A stretch of 8,164 nt of DNA, from positions 1 through 8,164 of the forward strand of contig JALSLT010000087.1 in assembly GCA_026988135.1 (NCBI GenBank). The letters run 5' to 3'. The position numbers and the translations under genes are program-made. The notes beneath the pieces are model-generated. The model saw only the letters and a list, made by a program, of their open reading frames with translations, did no database searches and was not told the origin of the DNA. This stretch comes from Desulfurobacterium sp. GTDB lineage: Bacteria; Aquificota; Aquificia; Desulfurobacteriales; Desulfurobacteriaceae. Below are positions 6,786 through 8,164 of the stretch, piece by piece (the first letter of the stretch is position 1; each line of letters begins with the position of its first letter).

Positions 6786-7202
6786 ATGCTTTTTAAAGGA
6801 CTTGAAATCTCCTTAACCGGAATGAGTGCCCAGAGGGTTAGAACAGATATTGCATCTTCGAATCTTGCCAATTCAAATTCTATAGACCCGCAAACAGGAG
6901 AACCCTACAGAAGAAAAGTGCCGGTATTTGAGTCGGTTCTTGTTAAGGAAGGTGAAAGAGAAGCTCCATTGAGTGAAGTTAGGGTAAAAGAGATAACCTA
7001 TGATGATTCTCCTTTCAGAAAGAAATACGATCCCGGTAATCCTTTGGCGGATAAGGAAGGGTATGTTCCCCTTCCTAATGTCGATCCTTTAAAAGAGATG
7101 GTTGATATGATTTCGGCTATGAGAACTTACGAGGCGAATTTAACCGCTTTTAATACTCATAAAAATATGTTAACTTCAAGTCTTGAAATTCTCAGAGTGT
7201 GA
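6786..7202 (+). CDS. flgC: FlgC, proximal rod protein
   Basis: FlgC stacks with FlgB in the proximal rod. The 138-residue length is normal for the family. The N-terminal block contains NLANSNSIDPQTGEPYRRKV (27-46), matching the FlgC form of the rod signature. The middle has YDPGNPLADKEGYVPLPNVD, the most diagnostic FlgC segment. The C-terminal helix MVDMISAMRTYEANLTAFN is the family coiled-coil element, ending in LEILRV. GGGAGG at 6772-6777, overlapping the end of flgB, sits eight bases before the ATG. The gene lies 5 nt after flgB and 15 nt before fliE. Confidence 0.97.
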   Translation: MLFKGLEISLTGMSAQRVRTDIASSNLANSNSIDPQTGEPYRRKVPVFESVLVKEGEREAPLSEVRVKEITYDDSPFRKKYDPGNPLADKEGYVPLPNVDPLKEMVDMISAMRTYEANLTAFNTHKNMLTSSLEILRV

Positions 7203-7217
7203 TAGGGAGTTTAAGTT

Positions 7218-7508
7218 ATGAAAATTGAAAACGGCCTGTCAATAAGCGGAATAGGCAATGCTATTAAAAATAAAGATAAAACGGATAAGAGTTCTTTTAC
7301 AGAGCTTTTTGAGAACTTCGTTAAGGATGTTAACGGAGATCTTAATGCGGCTTCTGAAGCTGAAAAGCAGCTTATGAGCGGAAATGTCCAAAATTTTGAA
7401 GATTTGCTTTATACGGTTTCAAAATCGGAGATCTCTTTAAGATTTCTCGTAGAGATAAGAAATAAAGCTATTGAAAGTTATCAGGAAATTATGAGGATGC
7501 AGGTTTAG
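7218..7508 (+). CDS. fliE: FliE, MS-ring to rod junction protein
   Basis: FliE is a small exported protein that anchors the rod to the MS ring and export gate, and it is needed for export of rod proteins. The 96-residue length fits the usual 95-110. The family pattern is clear: SFTELFENFVKDVNGDLNAA (26-45), then the EAEKQLMSGNVQNFEDLLYT region, then SEISLRFLVEIRNKAIESYQ and the terminal EIMRMQV, which resembles the usual YQEIMRMQV ending. The N-terminus is variable and polar. AGGGAG (7204-7209) lies eight bases before the ATG. Its position between flgC and fliF is the standard arrangement. Confidence 0.97.
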   Translation: MKIENGLSISGIGNAIKNKDKTDKSSFTELFENFVKDVNGDLNAASEAEKQLMSGNVQNFEDLLYTVSKSEISLRFLVEIRNKAIESYQEIMRMQV

Positions 7509-7530
7509 TGTTTTCCATTAATAAAATACA

Positions 7531-7534
7531 GGGG
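7531..7534 (+). promoter_or_regulatory. Ribosome binding site for the GTG start of fliF
   Basis: GGGG within ACAGGGGCA lies eight bases before GTG 7543-7545. An in-frame TAA at 7522-7524 limits how far upstream the gene can start, and no other start codon lies between it and the GTG. Confidence 0.7.
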
Positions 7535-7542
7535 CAAATTTA

Positions 7543-8164
7543 GTGGCTTCAGATAAGAAAGATAATGTGAGTATTGGTGAAATAAAAGAAAAAGTTCCGG
7601 AGGTTTTATCCAGGTTCCTCTCGGTTAAGAATCTGGCAATTATTATAGGGATGTTGGCTATCCTGTCATTTTTGGCTATTTCGGTTATTAAAATAACTTC
7701 TAATACTGCATATTCGGTGCTGTATTCCCATTTAAGTCCTGATGATGCAGGAAGTATTCTTTCCGTTCTTCAGGAAGAGAAAATTTCTTATAAAGTTGAA
7801 GGTAACGGGAGCATTATCTTGGTTCCAAAAGATAAGGTTTATGATGTAAGGCTGAAACTTGCAGCAAAGGGGTTACCTTCGGGGAAGATAGTTGGTTTTG
7901 AGATATTTGATGAACCAAAGCTTGGAATAACGCAGTTTCAGGAACATATAGAGTATATTCGAGCTCTTGAGGGAGAGCTCCAACGGACTATAAATAGGAT
8001 AGATGCGGTATGGAGTAGTAAAGTAAATATAGCACTGTCTAAAGATTCCGTTTTCGTAAGGGATACGGAAGAGCCGAAAGCCTCGGTTATCCTTAAACTA
8101 TGGCCAGGGAAAGATTTAAATAAAGAACAGGTTAAAGCTATTGTTTTTCTTGTGTCTCATGCTG
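7543..8164 (+). CDS. fliF: FliF, flagellar MS-ring protein (3' partial)
   Basis: FliF oligomerises in the inner membrane to form the MS ring, the base on which the rod, C ring and export apparatus assemble. The 207 visible residues match the N-terminal part of the family. They comprise a cytoplasmic stretch (1-30), a first membrane helix (about 31-49, NLAIIIGMLAILSFLAISV), then the periplasmic YscJ/FliF ring-building domain. That domain shows YSVLYSHLSPDDAGSILSVL (57-76), AAKGLPSG, VGFEIFDEPKLGITQFQEH, YIRALEGELQRTI, and KASVILKLWPG followed by QVKAIVFLVSHA. The start is GTG at 7543, the only start codon after the in-frame stop at 7522. The frame is open to the window edge; full-length FliF is usually about 520-570 residues, so the second membrane helix and the FliG-binding tail lie outside. 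The gap from fliE is 34 nt with no terminator. Confidence 0.97.
   Translation, partial: MASDKKDNVSIGEIKEKVPEVLSRFLSVKNLAIIIGMLAILSFLAISVIKITSNTAYSVLYSHLSPDDAGSILSVLQEEKISYKVEGNGSIILVPKDKVYDVRLKLAAKGLPSGKIVGFEIFDEPKLGITQFQEHIEYIRALEGELQRTINRIDAVWSSKVNIALSKDSVFVRDTEEPKASVILKLWPGKDLNKEQVKAIVFLVSHA

Noticed and set aside
7509..7542. Possible terminator or promoter in the fliE-fliF gap
   Set aside because: No hairpin and no convincing -35/-10 pair can be read in 34 bases; it holds only the fliF ribosome site.
7960..7980. Repeated GAGCTC palindromes in fliF
   Set aside because: They encode the conserved RALEGEL segment of FliF; codon choice explains the repeat.

Overview
The window is a dense flagellar gene cluster with every gene on the + strand. 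I see no RNA gene, mobile element, CRISPR array or clear terminator. The DNA is AT-rich (my estimate is mid-to-upper 30s % GC) and its proteins are rich in Lys, Glu and Ile, with frequent AGA/AGG arginine codons. An exported periplasmic protein inside the cluster points to a diderm bacterium. The linked flhF-flhG-fliA set suggests polar or otherwise position-controlled flagella. The style fits deep-branching, possibly thermophilic groups such as Desulfurobacteriaceae or other Aquificota, or Deferribacterota; this placement is inference only.

Layout: the left edge cuts into flhF (SRP-type GTPase; stop at 1002), which overlaps flhG/fleN/ylxH (MinD-type ATPase) by 4 nt. Next come fliA (sigma-28), a large divergent gene that is probably fliK (hook-length control), and a 655-residue exported TPR-like protein that I cannot assign to a named family. 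The proximal rod and MS-ring genes follow: flgB, flgC, fliE and fliF. fliF starts with GTG at 7543 and runs off the right edge.

Gaps are between -4 and about +35 nt, so the whole stretch is probably one transcription unit that continues on both sides. flhA upstream and fliG downstream would be typical neighbours, but they are not seen here. FlhF and FlhG would set flagellar position and number. FliA would direct late-gene transcription and FliK would set hook length. FliF, FliE, FlgB and FlgC build the MS ring and proximal rod. The TPR protein is translationally coupled to fliK and sits 1 nt from flgB, so it is a good candidate for an undescribed periplasmic part of this motor.

Points most worth a second look are the exported TPR protein, a FliA that lacks most of the usual sigma-3 domain, the highly divergent lysine/serine-rich FliK, and a degenerate FlhF-activating N-terminus in FlhG.
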